DNA of 7,578 nucleotides from JBASNZ01 sp049657775 (GCA_049657775.1 JBASNZ010000019.1:1-7578), one strand, 5' to 3'. Numbered from the stretch's first letter, positions 1-6,647 are shown. The notes: generated by a model not told the origin, from the letters alone. Made by a program: numbers and translations.

Positions 1-248
1 CCTTCTCGCACGGCGCGGTCTCGGTGGGGCTGTTCTCGGGCGGTGAGCACGCCGGCTCCGGCGGGCTGTCGGTCGGTCGTTTCGCGGCCGTCGTATATAC
101 GCTCGGTCCGATCGGATGGTTGCTCGAGGCGTTAGTGACCGCCGGCATTCTGGGATATGTGGCGCGCGTGAGACCCACTCTCGTCTTCGCTGGCGGGCTC
201 GCAGAGGAGCGCCGCGTGGTCATCGGCGACGAGCACGGGCGGCACTGA
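1..248 (+). CDS. cbiM: Energy-coupling factor Co/Ni transporter S-component CbiM, C-terminal part (5' end outside window)
   Basis: Only the last 81 or so residues are present; the reading frame is open from base 3 and stops with TGA at 246-248. In the CbiM/NikM family this membrane protein binds the Co2+ or Ni2+ ion and hands it through the membrane with the help of CbiQ and CbiO. What is visible is a hydrophobic stretch ending in GPIGWLLEALVTAGILGY followed by VARVRPTLV, which matches the last transmembrane helix and the positively charged 'RP' tail usual for CbiM. A short polar tail (LAEERRVVIGDEHGRH) follows. A GTG at 24 is in frame, but I do not take it as a start because the frame and the family-like sequence continue upstream. 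The stop overlaps the ATG of cbiQ by one base (TGATG), so the two are translationally coupled. The assignment rests mostly on context plus the terminal helix. The metal (Co or Ni) cannot be told from this end. Confidence 0.8.
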   Translation, partial: FSHGAVSVGLFSGGEHAGSGGLSVGRFAAVVYTLGPIGWLLEALVTAGILGYVARVRPTLVFAGGLAEERRVVIGDEHGRH

Positions 249-1045
249 TGAACGTCACCTCCGTCGACAGTTCCGCGGTTCTTGGCACGAGCGCGCTCCA
301 TCGCGTTTCGGCCACCCAGAAGCTCGTTGCTGTCGGTCTTGTCCTGGCCTCCGTCGTGACAGTCACCGATGTGTTCGTGATCGCCGGCATCGCGCTATCG
401 ATGACGGCAGCGGCCGCGGCGCTGCGGTTGCCGCTGAGGCGCATGGCGCCGTTCGCGCTCTACCCCATGGTGTTCGCGGCGGTCTTTGCGTTCGCCTCGG
501 CGCCCGGACCGGTGACCGCACTGCTCATCGTGCTCAAGGCCGTGACCGCCGCGCTCGCCGTGGTGATGCTCATGTTCACGACCCCCTACCCGCAGGTGTT
601 CGCACCTTTGCAGGCCGTGACGCCCTCACTCGTCGGGGACGCGCTGCTCATGACCTACCGCTCGGTCTTCATCCTGGCCGACAAGTTCTCCGATCTGGCG
701 CGCGCTGTGCGACTGAGGGCGGGTCTTTCGGGACGACATCCGGTAGCGAGCGCCAGGGCGACCACGCGAGCACTCGGCGGGCTGCTCCTGTACTCGTTCG
801 ACCTCTCGCAGCGCGAGTACGACATCCTGCGGCTGCGCGGCTACGAACGACGACTGCGCGTGTTCGCAAAGCCGGGAACCGCGCCGGTCACCGCTACCCT
901 GTCGATCATGTTCGGCGCCATCGCGGTGTTGACCGCCGCAGTCTTCAGGGCCCGGCCATCACTCGCGGGTTACAGCTGGATCGTCACCGTCACCTCACTC
1001 TGCTTTGTTGCTGCAGGCGCACTCTACGGATGGAGAACCCGATGA
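248..1045 (+). CDS. cbiQ: Energy-coupling factor transporter transmembrane protein CbiQ (EcfT type)
   Basis: 265 residues, the usual size for CbiQ/EcfT. This membrane scaffold couples ATP hydrolysis by CbiO to movement of the metal-binding CbiM. Hydrophobic helices lie at about residues 26-59, 66-85, 90-110 and, near the end, 213-233 and 243-260. The cytoplasmic part carries two Arg-rich coupling helices: AVRLRAG at 153-159 and ILRLRGY at 193-199. The second holds the family's canonical 'xRG' motif; the first reads RA instead of RG, a tolerated variant. I chose the ATG at 248 rather than an upstream in-frame start at 116 because the upstream stretch lies inside cbiM in another frame and 248 gives the TGATG coupling. 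The start has no strong Shine-Dalgarno of its own, which fits re-initiation after cbiM. The stop TGA (1043-1045) overlaps the cbiO start as ATGA. Confidence 0.9.
   Translation: MNVTSVDSSAVLGTSALHRVSATQKLVAVGLVLASVVTVTDVFVIAGIALSMTAAAAALRLPLRRMAPFALYPMVFAAVFAFASAPGPVTALLIVLKAVTAALAVVMLMFTTPYPQVFAPLQAVTPSLVGDALLMTYRSVFILADKFSDLARAVRLRAGLSGRHPVASARATTRALGGLLLYSFDLSQREYDILRLRGYERRLRVFAKPGTAPVTATLSIMFGAIAVLTAAVFRARPSLAGYSWIVTVTSLCFVAAGALYGWRTR
1032..1035 (+). promoter_or_regulatory. Ribosome binding site that decides the cbiO start
   Basis: GGAG lies 6 nt before the ATG at 1042. This favours 1042, which also makes an ATGA overlap with the cbiQ stop, over the in-frame ATG at 1030 that starts before this site. 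Confidence 0.6.
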
Positions 1046-1944
1046 CCGGGCACGAGCACACCCACCCCGCACACCCGGACGCCAGCGAGGTCGTACGCAT
1101 CAGCTGCGTACGACACACGTACGAAGACGGCACCTCGGTGCACCTGTGCGGCATCGACTTCGTGGCGCATCAGGGGATGCGGGTGGCGGTCCTTGGGCCC
1201 AACGGCGCGGGCAAGACCACGATGCTCTACCACATCCTCGGGCTGCTCCGCCCGCAGGAGGGAGAGGTCACTGTCTTCGGCCTGTCGCCATCGGCCGAGT
1301 GGCCTAAGCTCCGCCGTCGAATCGGCGTCGTGCTCCAGAACGTGGACGAGCAGCTGCTTGCGCCAACCGTCTTCGACGATGTCGCATTCTCGCCCCGGCA
1401 GTACGGTCTGCCCGAGGACGACGTTCACGAGCGCGTCGTAGAGGTGCTGGAGATGCTCGACATCGCATCGCTCGCCGATCGCGTGCCTCACAACTTATCG
1501 GGTGGTGAGAAGCGCAAGGTCGCGCTCGCCGGCGCGTTGGTGATGCGACCCGAGCTGCTCGTGCTCGACGAGCCGTTCGAGGGGCTGGACCCTGCCTCTC
1601 GCTCGTCCCTGCTCGACCTTCTCGGAACGCTCGCACGCGACCGTGGGATGACGGTAGTGCTCTCCACGCACGATATCGACACGGTCCCCGAGTTTGCCGA
1701 CTACGCGTACGTGTTGGCGCCCGGCGGGACCATTGCGCTCTCCGGAACCCCCGCCGAGGTCTTCGCCAGCCCGCATCTGCTGGCTGCCAGCAACATCAAG
1801 CCGCCGATACTGGCCGAACTATTCGGGCGGCTGCGCGATCGGGACGCAAGCGCTCCGCCAGCGGCGCTCACGGTTGATGAGGCGGCCGAGGTCCTCTCGC
1901 GATGGTGTGGGACGCGCGGCGCGGCGGCGGACGAGGGCCGCTAG
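1042..1944 (+). CDS. cbiO: Energy-coupling factor transporter ATP-binding protein CbiO (EcfA type)
   Basis: 300 residues from the chosen ATG at 1042. It is the cytoplasmic ATPase that powers the CbiM-CbiQ metal importer. All ABC motifs are intact: Walker A GPNGAGKTT at 52-60, a Q-loop in VVLQNVDEQLL, the signature LSGGE at 152-156, Walker B LLVLDEP at 172-178 with catalytic E177, and the H-loop STHD with H210. The sequence after the Q-loop (LAPTVFDDVAFSPRQYGL) is typical of EcfA/CbiO. An alternative ATG at 1030 adds four residues but has no ribosome binding site. Two things stand out. The N-terminus is histidine-rich (MTGHEHTHPAHPD, His 4, 6, 8 and 11), and the C-terminus extends past the domain with a helical tail of about 60 residues, as in many EcfA proteins. 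It is the last gene of the cbiMQO cluster seen here. Confidence 0.93.
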   Translation: MTGHEHTHPAHPDASEVVRISCVRHTYEDGTSVHLCGIDFVAHQGMRVAVLGPNGAGKTTMLYHILGLLRPQEGEVTVFGLSPSAEWPKLRRRIGVVLQNVDEQLLAPTVFDDVAFSPRQYGLPEDDVHERVVEVLEMLDIASLADRVPHNLSGGEKRKVALAGALVMRPELLVLDEPFEGLDPASRSSLLDLLGTLARDRGMTVVLSTHDIDTVPEFADYAYVLAPGGTIALSGTPAEVFASPHLLAASNIKPPILAELFGRLRDRDASAPPAALTVDEAAEVLSRWCGTRGAAADEGR

Positions 1945-1970
1945 CGGCGCAGAGACGGCGGCGCGCGCCG
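1937..1970 (+). terminator. Possible cbiMQO terminator: two GC palindromes at and after the cbiO stop
   Basis: GCCGCTAGCGGC (1937-1948) is a perfect 12-nt palindrome spanning the TAG stop, and CGGCGCGCGCCG (1959-1970) is a second. Neither has a real loop or a following T-run, so intrinsic termination is only a guess from position in a convergent gap. Confidence 0.2.
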
Positions 1971-2005
1971 AGGGGACCTTGCGCTAAACCGACCGCCTGA
2001 TCCAG

Positions 2006-2027
2006 AAAAACTGATTTGCGTCACAGT
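2006..2027 (-). terminator. Weak intrinsic terminator candidate after the flavodiiron gene
   Basis: Directly after the TAG of the minus-strand flavodiiron gene, the transcript reads ACTG, a 10-nt spacer, CAGT and then TTTTT (positions 2006-2010). An alternative pairing inside it is AC/GT plus TGA/TCA. The stem is short, but the T-run and the AT-rich patch are unusual in this GC-rich window and are correctly placed. Confidence 0.35.
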
Positions 2028-3221
2028 CTACTGACGGGCCTTGATCGCCTCCGCGATCTGACGACCCCACGCCTCGGCAGCCGCCAGATCGTCCGAGGTC
2101 GGCTTGAACTTGACGCCGAAGTCCTCGAGCGGAGCGTCCAGGCCGATCTGGGTCACGCGCTCGCGCATCTGCTGGATGGCTCCCCCGCCCCACCCGTACG
2201 AGCCGAAGAACGCGGCCAGGCGACCCGCAGGCTTGAGGCCGGTCAGGTACTGGATGTAGCCGGCGACGCGATAGAGCATCCCGTGGTGGAGTGTGGGCGA
2301 GCCGAGCACGAGCGCCTTGGCCTCGAGCAGCTCGTACGTGACGTGCGCGCCCGACGTGACGGCCAGGTCGCACATGTCGACCTCCACACCCCCGGCGGTG
2401 ATGCCGTCGGTTATGGCGTGTGCGAGCATCCGGGTGGAGTCCCACATGGTGGAGAAGGCGACCACCGCCTTGTCCCGCTTGAAGCCCGCGTTCCAGCGCT
2501 CGTATGCCGCCGCTGCGGCCGCGAACTCGGTGCGCCTCCAGATCACGCCATGCGAGGGCGCCACGACGTCGGGGTCCCATCCTGCCTCGGCAAGCTTGCC
2601 CACCATCTTGGCGACCTGCGAGCCCACCGGCAGCAAGATGTTGGCGTAGTAGATGCCAAGTTCCTCGATGGCCAGTTCGAGCCCGACCTCATCGGCGAAT
2701 CGACCCGAGGAGGCCAGGTGCTGTCCAAACGCGTCGTTCGGCATGAGCGTTTTGACCTCGGGGCAGTACGTGAACATCGAATCGGGCCAGTGCACCATGG
2801 GAGCCGGCATGAAGTGGAGCGTGCGCCCACCCAGATCGATCACGTCCGCCGCACCGACAGCCTCGATCGCGAGGCCGTTGTGGTACTCGGCAACACCCTT
2901 GACGCCGGAGCCTGACGCCACCACGCGCGCCTTGGGCATGGCGGCCATCACGTCGCGAAGACCGCTGTTGTGATCGGGCTCCACGTGGTTGACCACGATC
3001 AGGCCCACGTCGGCCGGGTCGACGATCTCGGCCACACGGGAGAGCAGTTCGGGGACGAACGCGGTCTTGACGGTGTCGACAAGCGCCCATGTGGTCTCAC
3101 CGCGAACGAGGTACGCGTTGTACGTGGTGCCGCGAGGGGTCTCGTATCCGTGGAAATCGCGCAGATTCCAGTCGATCCCGCCGACCCACCAGATACCGTC
3201 GTTCACTGGGACTGCACGCAT
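2028..3221 (-). CDS. fprA: Class A flavodiiron protein (oxygen / nitric oxide reductase)
   Basis: 397 residues, the usual length of a two-domain class A flavodiiron protein. These soluble enzymes take electrons through FMN and reduce O2 to water or NO to N2O at a non-haem diiron site, protecting anaerobes. The N-terminal metallo-beta-lactamase-like domain (about 1-245) has the full set of iron ligands: HVEPDH at 79-84 (H79, E81, D83, H84), H144 in PMVHWPD, D163 in MPNDAF and H224 in PSHGV. The C-terminal flavodoxin domain (about 251-397) shows FSTMWDSTRM at 256-265 (FMN phosphate loop), GSPTLHHG at 307-314 and FFGSYGWGGG at 338-347. There is no rubredoxin or flavin reductase extension, so an outside electron donor is needed. 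I chose MRAVPV at 3221 because AAGGAG lies 6 nt upstream; an in-frame ATG 27 nt earlier has no such site. It follows the polyprenyl synthase gene by 57 nt and is probably co-transcribed. Confidence 0.93.
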   Translation of the reverse strand: MRAVPVNDGIWWVGGIDWNLRDFHGYETPRGTTYNAYLVRGETTWALVDTVKTAFVPELLSRVAEIVDPADVGLIVVNHVEPDHNSGLRDVMAAMPKARVVASGSGVKGVAEYHNGLAIEAVGAADVIDLGGRTLHFMPAPMVHWPDSMFTYCPEVKTLMPNDAFGQHLASSGRFADEVGLELAIEELGIYYANILLPVGSQVAKMVGKLAEAGWDPDVVAPSHGVIWRRTEFAAAAAAYERWNAGFKRDKAVVAFSTMWDSTRMLAHAITDGITAGGVEVDMCDLAVTSGAHVTYELLEAKALVLGSPTLHHGMLYRVAGYIQYLTGLKPAGRLAAFFGSYGWGGGAIQQMRERVTQIGLDAPLEDFGVKFKPTSDDLAAAEAWGRQIAEAIKARQ

Positions 3222-3227
3222 GGCGCG

Positions 3228-3233
3228 CTCCTT
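3228..3233 (-). promoter_or_regulatory. Ribosome binding site that decides the fprA start
   Basis: AAGGAG on the minus strand, 6 nt before the ATG at 3219-3221. It supports this start over the in-frame ATG at 3246-3248. Confidence 0.65.
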
Positions 3234-3278
3234 CCGCTTGCTGTCCATCCGTTGAGTGTGTACCCGCCGGAGCGCGAG

Positions 3279-4286
3279 CTACGACGAGCGCTTGACGAAG
3301 AAGTCGGCCATCGAAAGCAATAGCTTGCGGGCCGAACTTGCCGGCACCGCAGCCTCCAGACCCTTCTTCGCGTCACGCACCACGTCGAGCGCGTAGGTCT
3401 TGGCGTACTCGATCGAGCCCGCCTCGACCATGATGTCCACGGCCTCCTGCAGCACGGCGGGGTCCTCCGGGTGCGATGCGAGGATCGTGAGGAGGCGCTC
3501 CTTGCGCAGCGCGACGCCAAGCGCGTGGATAGCCACGAGCGTGCGCTTTCCCTCCGAGATATCGCTGCGGAAGTCTTTCTTGGTGGACTCCTTGGTGCCG
3601 ACCAGATTGAGCACGTCGTCCTGGATCTGGAATGCCAGACCAGCCGCCATGCCAAACGCGCGAAGCGCCTCGATCTGCTCTTCGGTGCCACCGCCCACGA
3701 TGGCGCCCACAGCGAGCGGGATGCCGCCCGAGTAGAACGCGGTCTTGTGGTTGGCCATCACGAAGTAGTCATCGATCGCCAGGTCGAATCGACCGTCGCG
3801 TGCCCACCCGATGTCGAGAGCCTGACCCTCGATGGTGCGCGTGGTCATCGCCACAAGCTCGTCAAGCACGCGGAGCTTGGTGGGACCGTCGAGACCGTCA
3901 TCGTGGACGACCGTTCCACAGACAAGCGCCAGGGCGAGGTCGCCGGCGTTGATCGCAAGCGCGATGCCCTCGGTGATGTGCATGCACGGCTGCTCGCGAC
4001 GCGTGAACGAGGAGTCCTCGATGTCGTCGTGGATGAGCGCCGCGGTGTGGAAGTGCTCTATGGCGGCCGCCGACGGCCATGCCTTTGCGGGATCGCCGCC
4101 GACCGCCTCACACGCGAGCAGACAGATGAGCGGGCGGTGCCGCTTGCCTGCGTTGTCCGAGAACAGATGCAGCGGCTCGTAGAGGTACTGCCGCATATCC
4201 GCGTGTGAGCCATCGGCGAAGAACGTGACCAGATAGTCGTCGAAGCGCTTGGAATTGCGCTTGAGATAGCGTTCGAAAGCCGTCAT
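3279..4286 (-). CDS. Trans-polyprenyl diphosphate synthase (GGPP-synthase-like, IspA/IdsA family)
   Basis: 335 residues, normal for an all-trans short- to medium-chain prenyl diphosphate synthase. It would condense isopentenyl diphosphate onto an allylic diphosphate to make precursors for quinones, carotenoids or cell-wall polyprenols. Visible motifs are the substrate-binding NAGKRHRP near 45-52, the first Asp-rich motif DDIED at 87-91, RRE at 96-98, the HKT at 180-182, and FQIQDDVLN at 219-227 as the second Asp-rich motif. The second motif ends in Asn rather than Asp (DDxxN), a variant also seen in working enzymes. The residues 4 and 5 places before DDIED are alanines, not aromatic; in this family that tends to allow products longer than C15, but chain length is an inference. 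The start at 4286 is supported by AAGGAG 4 nt upstream. The gene is first in a likely two-gene operon with the flavodiiron protein. Confidence 0.9.
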   Translation of the reverse strand: MTAFERYLKRNSKRFDDYLVTFFADGSHADMRQYLYEPLHLFSDNAGKRHRPLICLLACEAVGGDPAKAWPSAAAIEHFHTAALIHDDIEDSSFTRREQPCMHITEGIALAINAGDLALALVCGTVVHDDGLDGPTKLRVLDELVAMTTRTIEGQALDIGWARDGRFDLAIDDYFVMANHKTAFYSGGIPLAVGAIVGGGTEEQIEALRAFGMAAGLAFQIQDDVLNLVGTKESTKKDFRSDISEGKRTLVAIHALGVALRKERLLTILASHPEDPAVLQEAVDIMVEAGSIEYAKTYALDVVRDAKKGLEAAVPASSARKLLLSMADFFVKRSS

Positions 4287-4343
4287 GTGTCTCCTTGGAA
4301 AGCCAGCGCCACCACGCTAGGCGGCCCCGGGCACGTGCGCACC

Positions 4344-4372
4344 AGTATGCAGTCGACCGGTGGGGGTCGCAA
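4344..4372 (-). promoter_or_regulatory. Candidate sigma-70-type promoter for the prenyl synthase-fprA operon
   Basis: On the minus strand, TTGCGA (4367-4372) is followed after exactly 17 nt by CATACT (4344-4349), about 57 nt upstream of the start codon. Each box matches 4 of 6 consensus positions. The 122-nt gap between fetB and this operon is the only room for a promoter, but the match is modest. Confidence 0.4.
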
Positions 4373-4408
4373 CCCGAATGCGCAACGCGTTTTCCTCTTA
4401 TCGGGGGA

Positions 4409-5215
4409 TTACGACGCGGACACGCGAAACCCTTGCTCGACGTAGACGCCGTCGGTCGTGAACCGATGCCGGTACGCCAGAACGACCGCCACGATCGAGC
4501 CGATGGCGGTGGCGGCGCTGACCATGAGCATGACCACGATCTGGTACTTGGTGGCCTCCATGGGATCGGCGCCGGCGAGGATCTGGCCGGTCATCATCCC
4601 GGGGATGAAGACGATGCCGGCGGCCGCCATGGAGTTGATCGTGGGGATGAGACCCGCCCGAAGCGATGACCGCACCGCTCCCCGCGCGGCTTCCCAGGGG
4701 CTGGCGCCGAGCGCGACGACTCCCAGGACCTCCTCGGCGTGGGCGTCAAGGTCGGAGAAGAGGCGCTCGAGCGCAAGCGCGATGCCCGTCATGGAGTTGC
4801 CCAGCACCATCCCCGCGATGGGGATCACGTAGCGCGGCTCGTACCACACCGGCACGCGAATGACGAGCGCGGTAACGGCGAACGTGACCGTGATGCCGGT
4901 GGTCGCCATCGCCAGAAACGACGAGCCGAAAAGCCCCTTCGGCGCGTCAGGCGCGCGCTTGAGGATGATGCGGGTGGCGACGACGGTCATAATGCCCAGG
5001 AGCGCCACGACGACGTACCACAGCCGCACGTCGAACACCCAGCGCAGCACGAGCCCGAGGGCGAGAAGCTGCAGGTAGGTGCGCGCAGTGCCGATCGCCA
5101 GGTCCTTCACCAGCCCCAGCTTGAGCGCGACGGAAAGCACGCCGGTCACGAGCATGAAGCCGGCCGCCAGCGCGAGCTCGAACCAGCCGATGGCGATGAC
5201 GCCGTCAGTGGGCAT
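4409..5215 (-). CDS. fetB: FetB-family (UPF0014) ABC transporter permease, probable iron exporter
   Basis: 268 residues, close to the roughly 260 of E. coli FetB. FetB is the membrane part of the FetAB transporter, which in E. coli is linked to iron export and resistance to oxidative stress. The protein is strongly hydrophobic, with about seven membrane segments (roughly 9-32, 43-60, 64-83, 99-120, 126-148, 194-208 and 224-248). Family hallmarks are GMVLGNSMTGIALALERL starting at 135, the cytoplasmic EEVLGVVALGASPWEA at 161-176, and IPGMMTGQILAGADP at 204-218. I chose the ATG at 5213-5215: GAGGAGG lies 6 nt upstream, and the region before it belongs to the upstream ATPase gene. The start overlaps the end of that gene by 11 nt, so the two subunits are translationally coupled. 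The transported ion is inferred from the family, not visible in the sequence. Confidence 0.88.
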   Translation of the reverse strand: MPTDGVIAIGWFELALAAGFMLVTGVLSVALKLGLVKDLAIGTARTYLQLLALGLVLRWVFDVRLWYVVVALLGIMTVVATRIILKRAPDAPKGLFGSSFLAMATTGITVTFAVTALVIRVPVWYEPRYVIPIAGMVLGNSMTGIALALERLFSDLDAHAEEVLGVVALGASPWEAARGAVRSSLRAGLIPTINSMAAAGIVFIPGMMTGQILAGADPMEATKYQIVVMLMVSAATAIGSIVAVVLAYRHRFTTDGVYVEQGFRVSAS

Positions 5216-5891
5216 CCGCGGCCTCCTCGAGGCGTCCGTGGGCGAGGGTAAGCCTGCGGGTTGCGTCCGCATCGGCGCGCAGGTGGCTCACGCGCACGAG
5301 CACGCCACCAGCTGCGGCAAAACGCGCGGTCGCGCCCGCCAGCAGTGCGGCGCTCACGTCGTCGAGACTGGCGTCTGGCTCGTCAAGCAGCAACACCTTC
5401 GGACGGGTGAGAAGCACGCGCAGCAATGCGACCCGCGCGGACTGACCCACCGAGAGCTGCCGAACGTCGCGCTCGAGCGAGACGTCGTCGAGCCCGAGGC
5501 CGTCCATGGCCGAGCGGAACTCGTCTGTCGTGGGTGGCACGATCCGCTCACGCACCGCAAGCGTGAACGGGAACGCGAGGTTGTAGGCCACCGTGCCCGC
5601 GCCAAGCGCCGCGCGCTGCGGGAGAAGCGCCACACGGGTGCGCCACACCTGCGCGGGGATCTCAGATGCAGGCTCTCCACCAAGGCTGAGCTCGCCGCTC
5701 ATCCCCGGCAGCAGCCGCGCGAGTGCGCGCAGGAGCGTGGTCTTTCCCACTCCGGACGGTCCGCGAAGCTCAACGACATCCCCGGTATCAAGCGTGAGCG
5801 ACACGCCGTCGAGAACGCGGATATCACGGTCGTCGACCGAGCGCGAGAACACGAGGTCCCGGGCTTCAAGTACCGGCGTGGCTAGCTCCAC
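5205..5891 (-). CDS. fetA: FetA-like ABC transporter ATP-binding protein, partner of FetB
   Basis: 228 residues from the chosen GTG at 5889-5891, the length of E. coli FetA-type ATPases. It would hydrolyse ATP in the cytoplasm to drive the FetB permease. Visible motifs: Walker A GPSGVGKTT at 44-52, Q-loop LLPQRAALGAG with Q92, signature LSVGQ at 146-150, Walker B VLLLDEP at 166-172 with E171, D-loop ASLDD, and the switch histidine H203 in RVSHLR. The signature has V in place of the more usual G (LSGGQ), which should be tolerated. The frame stays open upstream to 6053, but that part overlaps the nitroreductase in another frame and has no ABC-like sequence. The domain begins at VLEARDLVFS, so a start near 5891 is right, though the ribosome binding site is weak and re-initiation after the nitroreductase (10-nt overlap) is likely. 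Pairing with fetB is what supports the FetA name. Confidence 0.82.
   Translation of the reverse strand: MELATPVLEARDLVFSRSVDDRDIRVLDGVSLTLDTGDVVELRGPSGVGKTTLLRALARLLPGMSGELSLGGEPASEIPAQVWRTRVALLPQRAALGAGTVAYNLAFPFTLAVRERIVPPTTDEFRSAMDGLGLDDVSLERDVRQLSVGQSARVALLRVLLTRPKVLLLDEPDASLDDVSAALLAGATARFAAAGGVLVRVSHLRADADATRRLTLAHGRLEEAADAH
5222..5228 (-). promoter_or_regulatory. Ribosome binding site that decides the fetB start
   Basis: GAGGAGG on the minus strand, 6 nt before the ATG at 5213-5215, inside the 3' end of the upstream ATPase gene. It rules in this start over an in-frame upstream ATG at 5270-5272. Confidence 0.65.
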
Positions 5892-6394
5892 CGGCCGTAC
5901 CGGACCTTCTCGGGATCGAAGCGGTCGGCGGGTGGTTTGCTCTCCAGCGGGTGACCGATCGCGAGCACTGCGAGCGGTTCGACGCCGTCGGGTAGTACGA
6001 GTGCCTTCTTGAGCGGCACGACCCGTTCCTCCTTGGGCCAGAAGCCGAGCCATACCGCGCCCAGCCCGAGTGCGTGGATCGCCACAAGCATGTTTTCAAC
6101 AGCCGCCCCGCAGTCCTGCTGCCACATCTGCGGGTGCTGGAGGTCTCGCAGGTCGCCACACACGGTGATCGCAAGCGGTGCCTCCCTGAGCATGGCGCCG
6201 TACGGGGTGCATTCCGCCATCTCGCCCCGTGTGGTCGCGTCGGTGGTGACCACGAAGCGCCACGACTGTTGATTGCCGGCGGTCGGTCCCGCCATTCCTG
6301 TGCGCAGGATCGTCTCGATGTCGGCGTCGGAGACCGCATCCGCCGTGTACCTGCGGATACTGCGCCTACCGAGGATGGCTTCCATCGCATCCAT
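5882..6394 (-). CDS. Nitroreductase-family FMN oxidoreductase
   Basis: 170 residues, typical of the short single-domain nitroreductases of anaerobes. Members bind FMN as homodimers and use NAD(P)H to reduce nitroaromatics, quinones, flavins or unknown substrates. The FMN-contacting pieces are present: RRSIRRYT at 10-17, AGPTAGNQQSWRF at 35-47, and the C-terminal GLGAVWLGFWPKEERV (110-125) followed by VLAIGHP (143-149), where the family places its second flavin-binding loop. The mid-section WQQDCGAAVENMLVAIHALGLG is also characteristic. I chose the ATG at 6392-6394: AAAGGA lies 7 nt upstream, and the RRS motif then falls at the expected place. A longer in-frame start would add 62 residues with no family resemblance. 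The gene leads an operon, its end overlapping the start of the FetA-like ATPase by 10 nt. The substrate cannot be told from sequence. Confidence 0.9.
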   Translation of the reverse strand: MDAMEAILGRRSIRRYTADAVSDADIETILRTGMAGPTAGNQQSWRFVVTTDATTRGEMAECTPYGAMLREAPLAITVCGDLRDLQHPQMWQQDCGAAVENMLVAIHALGLGAVWLGFWPKEERVVPLKKALVLPDGVEPLAVLAIGHPLESKPPADRFDPEKVRYGRWS

Positions 6395-6395
6395 G

Positions 6396-6604
6396 TCATC
6401 GTCCTTTCGTGGGCGGTACCTCACGACCAAGTGCCCCGACACGGGTACAGACACGGCCTCGCTCGCGGTAGAGCGCCGGGCTCGAGCCGAACACAAAGTC
6501 GCCGTCGAACGAGACGCGCTCCACAGCGGTGAGTTCACTCGCGAGGTCGTGGCGTTGCGAAGTACCTCGGGCGAGCGCACATCGAGATCGTGCGGATCGA
6601 CGCC
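6396..6604 (-). pseudogene. Possible frameshifted coding remnant upstream of the nitroreductase
   Basis: This stretch has no intact gene, but two adjoining minus-strand frames look more protein-like than chance. From 6604 the frame shared with the nitroreductase reads GVDPHDLDVRSPEVLRNATT, preceded by a TAA at 6605-6607. The next frame then reads ELTAVERVSFDGDFVFGSSP and ALYRERG before ending in TGA at 6396-6398, just ahead of the nitroreductase ATG. Codon third positions in both pieces are mostly G or C. A single-base indel around 6530-6560 would join them. The FGSSPALY string faintly recalls PQQ-like beta-propeller dehydrogenases, but that is memory of a short motif and not a search result. 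It could equally be untranslated leader with chance open frames. Confidence 0.25.
6402..6407 (-). promoter_or_regulatory. Ribosome binding site that decides the nitroreductase start
   Basis: AAAGGA on the minus strand, 7 nt before the ATG at 6392-6394. I could not find a convincing promoter in the sequence upstream of it. Confidence 0.5.
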
Positions 6605-6613
6605 TTAGAGAGT

Positions 6614-6647
6614 ACCGCGCTTGCGGTGGAAGGTGTAGGCCTTCCAC
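6614..6647 (-). other. Mutually exclusive hairpins downstream of selC
   Basis: GTGGAAGG (6626-6633) and CCTTCCAC (6640-6647) form a perfect 8-bp stem with a 6-nt loop. ACCGC (6614-6618) and GCGGT (6623-6627) form a 5-bp stem with a 4-nt loop. The two share bases 6626-6627, so only one can form fully. The strand that matters is uncertain; they lie downstream of tRNA-Sec on the minus strand and could act as terminators or be remnants of a mobile element. Confidence 0.4.

Noticed and set aside
2016..2915. A 299-codon plus-strand open frame opposite the flavodiiron gene
   Set aside because: It is the antisense of a gene with all catalytic residues intact; long antisense frames are expected at this GC content and the translation resembles no family I know.
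3471..4208. A 245-codon plus-strand open frame opposite the prenyl synthase
   Set aside because: Antisense shadow of a complete, motif-bearing gene; no ribosome binding site or recognisable domain.
4384..4391. AACGCGTT palindrome downstream of fetB as a terminator or operator
   Set aside because: Only 8 nt with no loop and no convincing flanking structure.
5079..5885. A 268-codon plus-strand open frame opposite the FetA-like ATPase
   Set aside because: Low-complexity Arg/His-rich translation across a gene whose ABC motifs are complete on the other strand.
5892..6053. N-terminal extension of the ATPase reading frame
   Set aside because: It lies inside the nitroreductase in a different frame, is Arg-rich and has no ABC-like sequence; GTG at 5891 gives the normal length.
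6435..6445. CCCG-ACA-CGGG inverted repeat upstream of the nitroreductase as an operator
   Set aside because: Too short and GC-biased to separate from chance in this sequence, and no promoter boxes around it.
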